A stretch of DNA of 64,000 bases. Origin: Sediminibacillus halophilus (GTDB lineage Bacteria > Bacillota > Bacilli > Bacillales > Amphibacillaceae). Below, piece by piece: positions 28,020 to 38,182 of the stretch. Location of the stretch: positions 1 through 64,000 of the forward strand of contig NZ_FNHF01000001.1 of NCBI RefSeq assembly GCF_900103695.1, given 5' to 3'. Made by a program: the position numbers and the translations under genes. The notes under the pieces are model-generated. The model saw only the letters and a program-made list of their open reading frames with translations. It ran no database searches and was not told where the DNA came from. Numbering within the stretch: position 1 is the first letter of the stretch; every line of letters starts with the position of its first letter.

Positions 28020-29930
28020 CTATACCACCCTGTTCCTGTTATAACTCAATTCCAGCACTTGCTGCAGCCTTTTGGCGATTGCCAAGGCTTCACGGAGTTT
28101 GCGTTTTTCTTCTTTATTTAGTTGATGCAGGCTGATATCGTTGGTCAGCGGTTTATTGTTTTCCATTTGCGACAGGTTTTGTTCCAGTCGGAAAGTCAGT
28201 AATCGATGTAAAGCCATTTTCGCATTTTCTGCATCACGTGGATGAAATCGTTCTTCTTCTGTCAGTCTGTTCAAACGATCAATAGTTCCGACACTGTCTA
28301 TTCCATAACGGATGGAATAGATTCTGACTGCATTGACGATTTGCATGATAGCAGATTTTTTTAAGTTAAGATTCCGCTGTTTTCCTACTCCAATGATTCT
28401 GCCAAAAGGCTGAAAAGGTACACGGAACCTCAACGTATCCTTCATTAGAAGTTGATGGACGTGCAGTTTCTTCTTCACCTTTTCTGTTAGTTTTTCGCGA
28501 AGCTGATATGCGAGAGAATAGTCGCCGAAAATTGGTCGAAAATCCATGAAAATGGTAAAGTCTCGTATCTCTTGGGCGTCCATGGATTTAATCCATTCCT
28601 CGAGGTTATGGGCCCATTCTCCGATTGAATGTCTCCACTTTGGTTCTTTTGACATTATGCCGCCGGTACATAATGGAAACCCGCACTGTTCCAGCATGAA
28701 ATTCACTTTTTGGCTGAACAGACGGAAATATTGCTCTATTTCTTCAACATTTTTCATATTTTGATAATCGGATAGTATAAGACCGTTATCCTGGTCGGTG
28801 CTGAATCCTTGTTCTTTTCGTCCTTCCGATCCCATCACAATGAAGCAATAATTAATAGCAGGAGTGCCATAGCCTTCACCTTTCATTTCTTCTTCGGCGA
28901 GATGGATTACCTGTTTGTGAATTCGATCATTCACACTAGATATCAACTCGCATATTTCGTAACCGAAAGTACCATGATTAATGAGCTGACGAACAAAGGT
29001 TTGAAACGCTTTGTTATAAAAAGGGGATAATTTTCGCAATTCCTCTACGTCTATGGAGTTGGAAATCCGGTAGGTCAAATCAAAATAAATCGAGTCCTGT
29101 ATATTGAAAAAAGAGGATTGACGCAGAAAACCAACGACATTCTCTTTATAAAAAACGGGAATGATGGATGTCGGATGATGCTTTAAGTAGGATAGCGCTT
29201 CATAAATAAAATTACTCGACATTACCGCATATACATCCGTTTTCATGTACTTTTCAACATAGTTGTCCTGATCGTTTTGAAAAAATGCAGTCAAAATTTC
29301 CGAGTAGCCAATCATGCCAAGCATTTGTTTGTGATTATCGCTGACAATGACGCCCTCCAGTTCTTTTTCTTGCAATACCTTCGCAGCTTCGGCAATCGTT
29401 GCAGATGAATGAATGAAAACAGGCGATTCCATGTATCCATCGACTCTTTTGGTGTACAATTCGGTTTCTGATTCCTCATCAGAGTCGGCACTCTTATATT
29501 TAATTTCCTGATATAAACTTTTCATCGTACTGCTGATACCTTCTAATACGACATTAGAAAATTGCCGGTTTGAAGACATCAGTGTCATGAAGGCTGATTT
29601 AGGAAAACAAAGGGTCTGTGTCGTTTCCATCGCCTGTACAGAAAACTTCATTTCACCGCTGGACATCACCACCATCATCCCGACAAGATCTCCTGGATAA
29701 TAATAACGGATGGACAACTGTTTACCGTTTGAACGATGCATGATACTGTTGCCCAAGCCAGAAATCATAAAGTGGATGTCAATATCGTCTTCGTTTTGGT
29801 CCTCATGAATGATGAATTGATGAGGGTTGTAATCCTTGATTTGTGCGTGCTTTGTCAAGAATTCAAACTCTTCATCAGACAACAAGCTGAAAGGGTATTG
29901 GGATTGAAACATGTTCAGATATGCTTCCAT
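28020..29930 (-). CDS. cNMP-binding, CBS and DUF294 nucleotidyltransferase-like protein
   Basis: A 636-residue multidomain protein. In order: cyclic-nucleotide-binding-like domain (about 12-130), a CBS pair (about 165-285), a DUF294 nucleotidyltransferase-like domain with GSEGRKEQGFSTDQDNGLIL (GS..DxD active-site pattern, about 365-390), and a helical DUF294 C-terminal domain. It looks like a sensor-coupled nucleotidyltransferase, remotely like GlnD. AGGAGG lies 9 nt before ATG 29930. The pairing with a DnaQ-like exonuclease recurs across bacteria; the target is unknown. Confidence 0.88.
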   Translation of the reverse strand: MEAYLNMFQSQYPFSLLSDEEFEFLTKHAQIKDYNPHQFIIHEDQNEDDIDIHFMISGLGNSIMHRSNGKQLSIRYYYPGDLVGMMVVMSSGEMKFSVQAMETTQTLCFPKSAFMTLMSSNRQFSNVVLEGISSTMKSLYQEIKYKSADSDEESETELYTKRVDGYMESPVFIHSSATIAEAAKVLQEKELEGVIVSDNHKQMLGMIGYSEILTAFFQNDQDNYVEKYMKTDVYAVMSSNFIYEALSYLKHHPTSIIPVFYKENVVGFLRQSSFFNIQDSIYFDLTYRISNSIDVEELRKLSPFYNKAFQTFVRQLINHGTFGYEICELISSVNDRIHKQVIHLAEEEMKGEGYGTPAINYCFIVMGSEGRKEQGFSTDQDNGLILSDYQNMKNVEEIEQYFRLFSQKVNFMLEQCGFPLCTGGIMSKEPKWRHSIGEWAHNLEEWIKSMDAQEIRDFTIFMDFRPIFGDYSLAYQLREKLTEKVKKKLHVHQLLMKDTLRFRVPFQPFGRIIGVGKQRNLNLKKSAIMQIVNAVRIYSIRYGIDSVGTIDRLNRLTEEERFHPRDAENAKMALHRLLTFRLEQNLSQMENNKPLTNDISLHQLNKEEKRKLREALAIAKRLQQVLELSYNRNRVV

Positions 29931-29967
29931 TGGGCGGACCTCCTGTATTTCTATGATGTAGATATAG

Positions 29968-30204
29968 TTATTTATTGTTTTTATATTTCCCCTTTGTCAG
30001 ATTTCTTTTTCTGTCTCGGAACATAATAAACCCACCTATAAAGGCAAGTCCTGACAATAAGAGGATCAAACCTACAGTAAACTGGATTCCCACGTGAAAA
30101 AACAAAGGATAAAATTCTCCGAAAAATGCATCTCTCATCAGTTTTATTCCAAAAGTGGCCGCTATTCCCGGTATGATTAAAATTAGTAGTGCAATAAACC
30201 TCAT
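29968..30204 (-). CDS. DUF2627 small membrane protein (YqzF-like)
   Basis: A 78-residue protein with two membrane helices (about 3-22 and 40-61) and a basic tail (MFRDRKRNLTKGKYK). Sequence and place just upstream of the divergent bkdR match the DUF2627/YqzF family of Bacillaceae. GAAGGAGAAAA precedes the ATG. Function is unknown. Confidence 0.8.
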   Translation of the reverse strand: MRFIALLILIIPGIAATFGIKLMRDAFFGEFYPLFFHVGIQFTVGLILLLSGLAFIGGFIMFRDRKRNLTKGKYKNNK

Positions 30205-30337
30205 TTATTTTCTCCTTCTCTTTCACCTTATTAAAAAAGCATTAATGCTTTATCCCTTTGCTTTAAGTTGCGAAAAAAATAGGTTATATCTAATAACCGT
30301 CTAAAAGCATTCATGGCACGAAAAGTGTAAAGCATCA

Positions 30338-30352
30338 ACTTTTCAGAAAGCA
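30338..30352 (+). promoter_or_regulatory. CodY-like box upstream of bkdR
   Basis: The 15 bases ACTTTTCAGAAAGCA match the CodY consensus AATTTTCWGAAAATT at about 11 positions with the central TTTTCAGAAA intact. CodY senses branched-chain amino acids and controls the bkd operon in B. subtilis. Position is about 60 nt before the predicted -35, so mode of action is unclear. Confidence 0.45.
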
Positions 30353-30410
30353 GTTTCCTCAAAAAGCTTGCACACATGTAGTATAGCAAAGATAAACATC
30401 GATGTCTTTC

Positions 30411-30439
30411 TTGCTAAAATGTGCAGGTTTGTTTATGAT
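30411..30439 (+). promoter_or_regulatory. Sigma-A-like promoter of bkdR and possibly the whole bkd operon
   Basis: TTGCTA (30411-30416), 17-nt spacer, TATGAT (30434-30439); 4/6 and 5/6 matches. No convincing -12/-24 (GG-N10-GC) element was found between bkdR and ptb or upstream of bkdR. Confidence 0.6.
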
Positions 30440-30474
30440 GGAAGTGTGCAAAAAAATGCAAGGTGTGGTGCTGG

Positions 30475-32550
30475 ATGAAGCGAGTACTAATCATTGGCGG
30501 AGGAAAAGGCGGTACAGCTTTACTTAAATTGCTGATAGCAACCAATCGTATGAAGATTGTTGCATTGGTGGATACGGATAAGCATGCACCAGGCTTAAAG
30601 GCTGCCGAGGCAAATCATATACCGACTGGAAGGCGATGGCAAGACTGGATAGACCGGGATATTGACATTGTCATAGAAGCTACCGGGTCGGAAGAAGTTC
30701 TGCAAGAGCTGATCAAGGCACGTGCACGTAAAACAGTAGTAATTCCTGGATCGGTAGCATACATAACCGCGGAACTGTTGGAAGAAAAAGAAACATTGCT
30801 ATCCCAGTTGAAAAATGAAGCCCATACGCAAGAATTGATCATGAATAATATCCACGAGGGTATGATTGTTATCGATGATTCGGAGTCGGTTGTTTTTGTG
30901 AACAAACGCGCCGAGCAAATCGTCGATGTGCCTAGAAAAGAATTTCTTCACAAACCAATCAGGGAAGTGATTGATCAAACAAGACTTCCCAAAGTGTTAC
31001 GCTCAAGAAAAAAAGAAGTGAATCAGAAGCTGATTTTGGAAAATGGAAAAAAAGTCATCACAACGAGAATACCGATTATCGATGCAAACAACCGGTTAAA
31101 AGGGGCGTTTGCTGTTTTTCGGGATATCACTGAAGTGGTTGAGCTCGCAGAGCAAGTGACCGGATTAAAAGAAGTGAAGAAAATGCTTGAAGCCATTTTT
31201 CATTCTTCCGATGAAGCAATCAGCGTCGTCGACGAAGAGGGCCTCGGTATCATGGTCAATCCCGCTTACACCCGGATTACCGGGCTTGCCGAAAAAGACA
31301 TTATTGGGAAACCAGCTTCCACGGATATCACAGAAGGGGAAAGCATGCACATGAAGGTTCTCCAGACAAGAAGGCCGGTTAGAGGGGTCCGCATGAAAGT
31401 GGGCCCAGCAAAAAAAGAGGTCTTGGTAAATGTGGCGCCAATCATCGTCGATGGCAAGCTGAAGGGAAGCGTAGGAGTGCTGCACGATGTAACGGAGATC
31501 ACTTCTTTATCGAGTGAACTCCGTAGAGCAAGACAAATTATTCGGAATCTGGAAGCAAAATATACGTTTGATGATATCATCGGTTCCTCCAGTGAAATGA
31601 AGCTTTCGCTCGAACAGGCCCGTGTCGGTGCAAAAACACCTGCTACCGTTCTGTTGAGAGGCGAATCCGGTACCGGCAAAGAATTGTTTGCCCATGCTAT
31701 CCATAATGAAAGCAACCGCAGAAACAATAAATTCATCCGAGTTAACTGTGCAGCGATGGAAGAGAAAACGCTCGAAGGTGAGCTGTTCGGTTATGCCGAA
31801 GGAGTGCTGCCACACTCAAAGCAGGGTGCAAAAACCGGTTACTTTGAAGATGCAAATAACGGAAGCATTTTTTTAGACGAAATCGGCGAAATGAGCTTGT
31901 CATTGCAGGCAAAACTGCTTCGAGTACTGCAGGAGAATGAAATTTTTCGCGTTGGTGGAACCAAGCCAATTCGCGTGGATGTCCGCATAATAACGGCAAC
32001 AAACGTCAATTTAGAGAAGGCTATCATGAATGGAGAATTTCGGGAGGATTTATACTACCGATTAAACCGGCTTCCGATTTTCATTCCGGCGTTACGGGAG
32101 CGGATCGAGGATATTGACGAGCTCTCGAGTCATTTGATTGACAAGATCAATCAGGATTATGGGAGAAATGTGAGAGAACTCAATCATGAAGCTTTAACGT
32201 ATTTGAAAACGTACAGCTGGCCGGGCAATATCCGGGAGTTGGAAAATGTGATTGGAAGAGCCATGATAAAAATGCAGGTAGGAGAAGAGGTTATTACCCT
32301 GGATCATCTACCGGAGCTTCCAACAGAAAAGGCAGTAGAGAACATGAAACCGGATATAACCAGTTATCAAGGGCAGCCGCTTCAGGAAGCTGTGGAAACC
32401 TTTGAAAAGCAAGTTATTGAAGCGGCTTTTAAAGAGCGGCAATTTAACAAGACAAAGACGGCAGAGGCACTCGGTATTTCGGTTAGGAACTTATATTATA
32501 AGATGGAAAAATACAATATAGAAAAAAAAAGCATGCAAGATTCTTCATAG
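30475..32550 (+). CDS. bkdR: BkdR-type AAA+ regulator with a degenerate GAFTGA loop
   Basis: A 692-residue enhancer-binding-protein homologue. It has an N-terminal Rossmann-like domain (VLIIGGGKGGTALLKLL, 1-100), two PAS domains (about 115-225 and 235-345), an AAA+ domain (Walker A GESGTGKE at 397-403, Walker B SIFLDEIGEMS near 464-474), and a Fis-type HTH (TAEALGISVRNLYYKMEKY). The sigma-54-contact loop, normally GAFTGA, reads GVLPHS (443-448). ATG 30475 follows AAGGTG. It lies 40 nt before ptb. As in TyrR-like proteins, it may regulate without sigma-54. Confidence 0.9.
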   Translation: MKRVLIIGGGKGGTALLKLLIATNRMKIVALVDTDKHAPGLKAAEANHIPTGRRWQDWIDRDIDIVIEATGSEEVLQELIKARARKTVVIPGSVAYITAELLEEKETLLSQLKNEAHTQELIMNNIHEGMIVIDDSESVVFVNKRAEQIVDVPRKEFLHKPIREVIDQTRLPKVLRSRKKEVNQKLILENGKKVITTRIPIIDANNRLKGAFAVFRDITEVVELAEQVTGLKEVKKMLEAIFHSSDEAISVVDEEGLGIMVNPAYTRITGLAEKDIIGKPASTDITEGESMHMKVLQTRRPVRGVRMKVGPAKKEVLVNVAPIIVDGKLKGSVGVLHDVTEITSLSSELRRARQIIRNLEAKYTFDDIIGSSSEMKLSLEQARVGAKTPATVLLRGESGTGKELFAHAIHNESNRRNNKFIRVNCAAMEEKTLEGELFGYAEGVLPHSKQGAKTGYFEDANNGSIFLDEIGEMSLSLQAKLLRVLQENEIFRVGGTKPIRVDVRIITATNVNLEKAIMNGEFREDLYYRLNRLPIFIPALRERIEDIDELSSHLIDKINQDYGRNVRELNHEALTYLKTYSWPGNIRELENVIGRAMIKMQVGEEVITLDHLPELPTEKAVENMKPDITSYQGQPLQEAVETFEKQVIEAAFKERQFNKTKTAEALGISVRNLYYKMEKYNIEKKSMQDSS

Positions 32551-32590
32551 TTTTTGTGAGGACTTATATTGAAATGTCGGGGGATGCTGG

Positions 32591-33490
32591 ATGAAACAAT
32601 TAAAAGATCTTCTTCAAACCATGCCTGAAAGAAATATGCCTACAGTTGCGGTAGTCCAGGCTGCAGACGAGGAAGTATTGACTGCTGTGAGGTTCGGGCT
32701 GGAAAGACGACTTTGCCAGTTTATTCTTTATGGCGACAGCAGCTTTATCCGTAACTTTTTTGAAGAGGCAGGAGTCGACACCCAAAACGGGCTGCGAATT
32801 GTAGAGGCGACGACATCCGAGCTGGCTGCTAAGCAGGCGGTTAAGGATGTAAGCAACGGGGTCGCTGATGTGGTCATGAAAGGTAATATCGATACAAGTA
32901 CACTGCTAAAGGCAGTACTGGATAAACAGGATGGTCTCAGGACCGAGAGCGTCTTGTCCCACGTCGCCCTTTTTGAAATTCCCGGCAGGGAACACTGTAT
33001 TTTGCTGACAGATGCAGCCATGAATATAGCACCAGACTTAGAAACCAAAACCAGTATAGTAAGGAATGCTGTCCATGTTGCTAAAAGCATCGGCATCGAT
33101 TTACCTAAAGTTGCTGCATTGGCTGCAGTAGAAAAGGTCAACCGCGCCATGCCGGCAACCGTCGATGCAGCCAAACTTTCCGAGATGCAGAAGAATGGGG
33201 AGATTACAGGTTGTCTGCTAGATGGACCGCTGGCCTTTGATGTGGCTGTTTCTGCGGAAGCGGCTGCACAAAAAAATATCGAATCAGATACCGCGGGATG
33301 TGCGGATGTTTTGCTGGTGCCGACTATCGAAACGGGAAATGCATTATATAAATCATTTATTTATTTTGCCGGGGCCAAGGTAGCTGCTGTCATTGCAGGA
33401 GCAAGAGCGCCGATTGTCCTTACTTCTCGTTCCGATACGGCTGAAAACAAGTTATTTTCACTGGCATTAGCTTTACGCACGTTACAATAA
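32591..33490 (+). CDS. ptb: Phosphate butyryltransferase (branched-chain acyl)
   Basis: A 299-residue phosphotransacetylase-fold enzyme that converts branched acyl-CoA plus phosphate to acyl-phosphate. Family segments DVVMKGNIDTSTLLKAVLDK, SHVALFEIPGREHCILLTDAAMN and GLLDGPLAFDVAVS-like TGCLLDGPLAFD are present. GGGGGATG lies upstream of the ATG. Second gene of the bkd operon; with buk it yields ATP from Leu/Ile/Val breakdown or runs backwards to activate branched acids. Confidence 0.95.
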   Translation: MKQLKDLLQTMPERNMPTVAVVQAADEEVLTAVRFGLERRLCQFILYGDSSFIRNFFEEAGVDTQNGLRIVEATTSELAAKQAVKDVSNGVADVVMKGNIDTSTLLKAVLDKQDGLRTESVLSHVALFEIPGREHCILLTDAAMNIAPDLETKTSIVRNAVHVAKSIGIDLPKVAALAAVEKVNRAMPATVDAAKLSEMQKNGEITGCLLDGPLAFDVAVSAEAAAQKNIESDTAGCADVLLVPTIETGNALYKSFIYFAGAKVAAVIAGARAPIVLTSRSDTAENKLFSLALALRTLQ

Positions 33491-33502
33491 GGAGGAAGAA
33501 CA

Positions 33503-34597
33503 ATGGAAATATTCAAGTACATGGAAAGTTACGATTATGAACAACTATTATTCTGTCAAGATGAACAATCAGGTTTGAAAGCGATCGTTGCAATTCACGA
33601 CACGACATTAGGACCAGCACTGGGCGGGACGAGAATGTGGACTTATGAATCGGAAGAAGCAGCGATCACGGATGCGTTGCGATTAGCTAAAGGAATGACA
33701 TACAAAAATGCTGCAGCCGGCCTCAACCTTGGTGGCGGAAAAACAGTGATTATCGGTGACCCTAAGAAAGATAAGAACGAAGCGATGTTCCGTGCATTCG
33801 GAAGATTTATTCAGGGACTAAACGGCAGATATATCACAGCAGAAGATGTAGGAACCACTGTTCACGATATGGATTTAATCCATGAAGAAACGGATTTCGT
33901 TACCGGAATTTCTCCTGAATTTGGATCTTCCGGAAACCCCTCGCCAGTAACAGCTTACGGAGTGTATAAAGGAATCAAGGCTGCTGCAAAACAAGCTTTT
34001 GGAACTGACTCACTAGAAGGCAAAACCATAGCTGTTCAAGGTGTCGGAAATGTTGCTTTTAATTTATGTGGACATTTGCATGAGGAAGGAGCCCAATTGA
34101 TTGTCACGGATATTAATAAAGAATCTGTCAATCGTGCGGTTGAAGCTTATGGCGCCAAAGCGGTGGATCCAGAGGATATTTACGAGGTCGATTGCGATAT
34201 ATATGCTCCATGTGCATTAGGAGCAACTATAAACGATGAAACGATTCCGCAGTTAAAAGCAAAAGTTGTAGCTGGTGCAGCCAACAACCAGCTTCAAGAT
34301 ACAAAACATGGAGATATTCTTCATGAAAAGGGAATCGTATATGCTCCTGATTATGTCATCAATGCAGGTGGCGTTATCAATGTTGCAGATGAATTGATTG
34401 GCTATAACCAGGATAGAGCCATGAAGCGAGTGGAAACCATTTACAGCAATTTGGAACGTGTATTTGAAATTTCCCAACGAGACGATATTCCGACTTATAG
34501 AGCTGCTGATCGGATGGCGGAAGAAAGAATAGAAATGCTCAAACAGTCAAGGAGCCAATTCTTGACAAATGGTCACCACATTATAAGTAGACGATAA
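33503..34597 (+). CDS. bcd: Leucine dehydrogenase
   Basis: A 364-residue NAD-dependent branched-chain amino acid dehydrogenase, deaminating Leu/Ile/Val to 2-oxo acids for the BKD complex. The Glu/Leu/Phe/Val dehydrogenase signature is [38 protein letters not shown] with the catalytic Lys, and the NAD-binding fold starts [21 protein letters not shown] precedes the ATG, 12 nt after ptb. Confidence 0.96.
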   Translation: MEIFKYMESYDYEQLLFCQDEQSGLKAIVAIHDTTLGPALGGTRMWTYESEEAAITDALRLAKGMTYKNAAAGLNLGGGKTVIIGDPKKDKNEAMFRAFGRFIQGLNGRYITAEDVGTTVHDMDLIHEETDFVTGISPEFGSSGNPSPVTAYGVYKGIKAAAKQAFGTDSLEGKTIAVQGVGNVAFNLCGHLHEEGAQLIVTDINKESVNRAVEAYGAKAVDPEDIYEVDCDIYAPCALGATINDETIPQLKAKVVAGAANNQLQDTKHGDILHEKGIVYAPDYVINAGGVINVADELIGYNQDRAMKRVETIYSNLERVFEISQRDDIPTYRAADRMAEERIEMLKQSRSQFLTNGHHIISRR

Positions 34598-34629
34598 TGA
34601 CTCGGCAACATTAACGACGGGGGTACGAA

Positions 34630-35730
34630 ATGGTGTTACAAGTTCATCGAGTGTTAGTTATTAATCCTGGTTCGACTTCTACAAAAATCGGGGTTTTCGA
34701 TAATGATCAATGTTTGTTTGAGAAAACAATTAGGCATTCCGCCGAAGAAATAGGACAATTTCAGCGGGTTATCGATCAATATGCTTTCCGTAAAGCGGTC
34801 ATTTTGGAACAGCTTCATCAAGAGGGGATCAATATTTCCAAGTTGAGCGCCGTTTGCGGGCGGGGCGGATTACTCCGTCCCATAGAAGGCGGAACCTATT
34901 TGGTAAACGAGGAGATGCTACAGGATTTACGCATGGGGTATAATGGGGAGCATGCTTCCAATCTTGGAGGAATTTTAGCATACGAAATAGCATCGGGTTT
35001 GAATATCCATGCTTTTATCGTTGATCCTGTGGTAGTGGACGAATTGGCGGAAATCGCCAGGTATTCAGGTGTTCCCGATATTCCTAGAAAAAGTATTTTT
35101 CATGCGCTCAATCAGAAAGCAGTTGCCAGGCGTGCTGCCCATGAACTGAATCAACCATACCGACAGTTGCGTTTGATTGTTGCACACATGGGTGGTGGCA
35201 TAACCGTTGGCGCTCATGATTGTGGTCGTGTTGTTGATGTCAACAATGGTCTACATGGGGATGGACCGTTTTCCCCAGAAAGAGCAGGCACGGTCCCTGC
35301 AGGCGATTTGATCTCGATGTGTTTTTCCGGACAGTTCTTCCGAGATGAGGTTATGGAGAAGATTGTAGGCAAAGGCGGCTTGGTGGGCTATTTGCAAACC
35401 AATGATGCTCAGGAAGTAGAGCGGAGGATTGAGAGTGGTGACGAGCAGGCTCATGCCGTTTATCAGGCAATGGCATATCAAGTGGCCAAGGAGATTGGTT
35501 CTATGGCGGTCGTGTTAAACGGCAAGGTTGATGGGATTGTCCTCACCGGCGGCCTGGCTTATGGGAAAGCATTTGTCGAAATGATTGCCGAACGGGTTAA
35601 TTGGATTGCCGACGTCCTGGTTTATCCAGGAGAAAATGAATTGCAGGCACTTGCAGAAGGGACAATACGGGTACTGGCTGGAGAAGAAGAACCCAAGAAA
35701 TATCCCAATCCTGTATATATAAAGGAGTGA
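34630..35730 (+). CDS. buk: Butyrate kinase (branched-chain)
   Basis: A 366-residue acetokinase-fold enzyme that transfers phosphate between ATP and branched-chain carboxylates. The N-terminal phosphate motif [16 protein letters not shown], the [22 protein letters not shown] core and the C-terminal [12 protein letters not shown] are present. ATG 34630 with GGGGG upstream. It pairs with ptb and is followed after 4 nt by lpdV. Confidence 0.95.
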   Translation: MVLQVHRVLVINPGSTSTKIGVFDNDQCLFEKTIRHSAEEIGQFQRVIDQYAFRKAVILEQLHQEGINISKLSAVCGRGGLLRPIEGGTYLVNEEMLQDLRMGYNGEHASNLGGILAYEIASGLNIHAFIVDPVVVDELAEIARYSGVPDIPRKSIFHALNQKAVARRAAHELNQPYRQLRLIVAHMGGGITVGAHDCGRVVDVNNGLHGDGPFSPERAGTVPAGDLISMCFSGQFFRDEVMEKIVGKGGLVGYLQTNDAQEVERRIESGDEQAHAVYQAMAYQVAKEIGSMAVVLNGKVDGIVLTGGLAYGKAFVEMIAERVNWIADVLVYPGENELQALAEGTIRVLAGEEEPKKYPNPVYIKE

Positions 35731-35734
35731 GTTT

Positions 35735-37159
35735 ATGGCACAAGATTATGATTTAGTGATTATCGGTGGTGGTACTGGTGGTTATGTAGCTGCTATCCGG
35801 GCTTCCCAGCTCGGTTTGAAAACTGCTGTTGTAGAAAAAGGGAAGCTGGGTGGTACATGCCTTCATCAAGGCTGTATCCCATCGAAAGCACTGTTGCGGA
35901 GTGCGGAGATTTTCCGACAAACAAAAGAGGCAGATAAGTATGGGATAAGCGTTTCCGATCCTGTTATCAACTTTTTGAAAGTCCAAGAACGTAAACAGAA
36001 CATCATCGATACATTACATAAAGGTGTCCAGGGACTGATGAAAAAAGGGAAAATCGACGTTTATGAAGGGACAGGCAGAATTCTGGGCCCATCTATTTTT
36101 TCTCCTACTGCAGGTACGGTATCAGTTGAATTCGAAAATGGTGACGAAAATGAGATGTTGGTACCGAAAAACGTAATTATCGCTACTGGATCTAAACCGA
36201 AAACATTGCCTGGCTTGGAGCTGGATGGTGATTTGGTGATGTCATCTGACCACGCATTGCAAATGGAAGAATTGCCTGCTTCGATAATCATCGTCGGCGG
36301 GGGAGTAATCGGGATTGAATGGGCATCGATGTTAGCTGACTTTGGAGTAAAGGTCGATGTAATCGAATACATGGACAGAATTTTACCTACCGAGGATAAA
36401 GATGTGGCTAAGGAAATGGTCCGCCAGCTCAAGCAGAAAGACATAACGATTCATACAGGAGCAAAAGTTGCACCGGAATCTCTCCGCAAAGAAACTGGGA
36501 TTGAAATCACGGCAGAAATCAACGGTGAGCAGAAAACTTTCACTGCCGAAAAAATGCTTGTATCGGTTGGACGAGAAGCCATTGTAGCCAACATAGGTCT
36601 GGAAAACACGGATATTGTCGTCAATGAACGAGGTGTAATTCAAGTAAACGAGGCCTATCAGACCAAAGAATCTCACATTTATGCAATCGGGGACGTTATC
36701 GGTGGTATGCAGCTTGCACACGTGGCTTCCCATGAAGGGATAAAGGCTGTCGAACATATGGCTGATCAGAAACCAGAGCCGATTCGCTATGAGCAAATCC
36801 CTTCCTGTGTGTACTCCAGTCCGGAAGCGGCCAGTGTTGGCTTTACTGAATCGGAAGCGAAAGAAAAAGGATATCAGGTGAAAACCGGCAAGATGCCATT
36901 CACGGCTATCGGCAAGGCATTGGTCCACGGTGAATCTGCAGGTTTTGTCAAGATTATAGCCGACAAAGAGACCGATGATATTCTGGGTATCCATATGATT
37001 GGACCCCATGTAACAGATATGATTTCAGAGGCGGGATTGGCAAAAGTACTTGATGCCACGCCTTGGGAAATTGGGGAAACCATCCATCCACATCCAACCT
37101 TATCGGAAGCAATTGGAGAAGCGGCATTGGCTGTGGACGGAAACCAAATACATGGATAA
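35735..37159 (+). CDS. lpdV: Dihydrolipoyl dehydrogenase of the BKD complex (E3)
   Basis: A 474-residue FAD disulfide oxidoreductase that reoxidises the lipoyl group of BkdB. FAD motif VIIGGGTGGYVAAIRASQLG, redox pair GGTCLHQGCIPSKAL (Cys pair near 43/48), NAD motif IIVGGGVIGIEWAS and the C-terminal catalytic HPHPTLSE are intact. ATG 35735 with AAGGAGTGAG; the ribosome binding site overlaps the end of buk. Confidence 0.96.
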   Translation: MAQDYDLVIIGGGTGGYVAAIRASQLGLKTAVVEKGKLGGTCLHQGCIPSKALLRSAEIFRQTKEADKYGISVSDPVINFLKVQERKQNIIDTLHKGVQGLMKKGKIDVYEGTGRILGPSIFSPTAGTVSVEFENGDENEMLVPKNVIIATGSKPKTLPGLELDGDLVMSSDHALQMEELPASIIIVGGGVIGIEWASMLADFGVKVDVIEYMDRILPTEDKDVAKEMVRQLKQKDITIHTGAKVAPESLRKETGIEITAEINGEQKTFTAEKMLVSVGREAIVANIGLENTDIVVNERGVIQVNEAYQTKESHIYAIGDVIGGMQLAHVASHEGIKAVEHMADQKPEPIRYEQIPSCVYSSPEAASVGFTESEAKEKGYQVKTGKMPFTAIGKALVHGESAGFVKIIADKETDDILGIHMIGPHVTDMISEAGLAKVLDATPWEIGETIHPHPTLSEAIGEAALAVDGNQIHG

Positions 37160-37178
37160 ATAGCAAGGAGGGTAAACA

Positions 37179-38171
37179 GTGACGGAAAATAGACATGATA
37201 AACTTGGTTTAAGTGATGAACAGGTACTCGAAATGTACCGTACGATGCTTTTAGCTAGAAGGATCGATGAGCGGATGTGGCTGCTAAACCGCGCAGGGAA
37301 AATCCCATTTGTCATTTCTTGTCAGGGACAAGAAGCAGCCCAGGTGGGCGCAGCTTTTGCGTTGGATCGTGCAAAAGACTATGCACTTCCTTATTACCGG
37401 GATATGGGTGTGGTTCTTGCATTCGGGATGACTGCAAAAGAATTGATGTTATCCGGATTTGCCAAAGCGGAAGATCCAAATTCCGGAGGTAGACAAATGC
37501 CGGGCCATTTTGGACAGAAAACAAATCGAATCGTAACAGGCTCTTCACCTGTGACCACTCAAGTTCCGCATGCTGTCGGAATAGCCCTTGCAGGGAAAAT
37601 GGAACAAAAGGATTTTGTCAGTCTCGTTACCTTTGGCGAAGGATCTTCCAACCAAGGAGATTTCCATGAAGGGGCCAATTTTGCCGGAGTCCATAAATTG
37701 CCGGTAATCTTCATGGTAGAAAACAATAAATATGCGATATCTGTTCCAGTAAGCAAACAGCTTGCCTGTGAAAAAGTTTCCGACCGTGCCCAAGGATATG
37801 GCATGCCAGGTATCACGGTTGATGGCAATGACCCATTGGCAGTTTATGAAGCAGTAAAACAAGCTGCCGACAGGGGAAGACGTGGAGAAGGTCCAAGTTT
37901 GATCGAAGCTGTTTCTTACAGATTGACGGCTCATTCCAGTGATGATGATGATCGTACATATCGTCAAAAGGAAGAAGTAGAGGCCGCTCGTCAGGAGGAT
38001 TCCATTCATACGTTTTCAGCTTATTTACGGGAACTCGGTGTGTTGACAGAAGAAAAAGAACAAGAAATGCAGAATGAGATCATGAGTTTGGTGAATGAAG
38101 CGACAGATTATGCTGAGAATGCAGCTTATGCTGACCCGGAAACAATTTTTAATTATGTTTATGCAGAGTGA
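37179..38171 (+). CDS. bkdAA: 2-oxoisovalerate dehydrogenase E1 alpha subunit
   Basis: A 330-residue ThDP-dependent subunit that decarboxylates branched 2-oxo acids. ThDP-binding core is TFGEGSSNQGDFHEGANFAGVHKLPVIF and the phosphorylation-loop region is SYRLTAHSSDDDDRTYR. GTG start with AAGGAGGG upstream. Its 3' end contains the AGGAGGG site of bkdAB. Confidence 0.95.
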   Translation: MTENRHDKLGLSDEQVLEMYRTMLLARRIDERMWLLNRAGKIPFVISCQGQEAAQVGAAFALDRAKDYALPYYRDMGVVLAFGMTAKELMLSGFAKAEDPNSGGRQMPGHFGQKTNRIVTGSSPVTTQVPHAVGIALAGKMEQKDFVSLVTFGEGSSNQGDFHEGANFAGVHKLPVIFMVENNKYAISVPVSKQLACEKVSDRAQGYGMPGITVDGNDPLAVYEAVKQAADRGRRGEGPSLIEAVSYRLTAHSSDDDDRTYRQKEEVEAARQEDSIHTFSAYLRELGVLTEEKEQEMQNEIMSLVNEATDYAENAAYADPETIFNYVYAE

Positions 38172-38182
38172 GGAGGGTTTTT

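Noticed and set aside
30314-30330. TGGCAC-like element that could be a sigma-54 -24 box before bkdR
   Set aside because: The -12 half reads GTGT rather than TTGC, so the essential GC is absent at the required distance.
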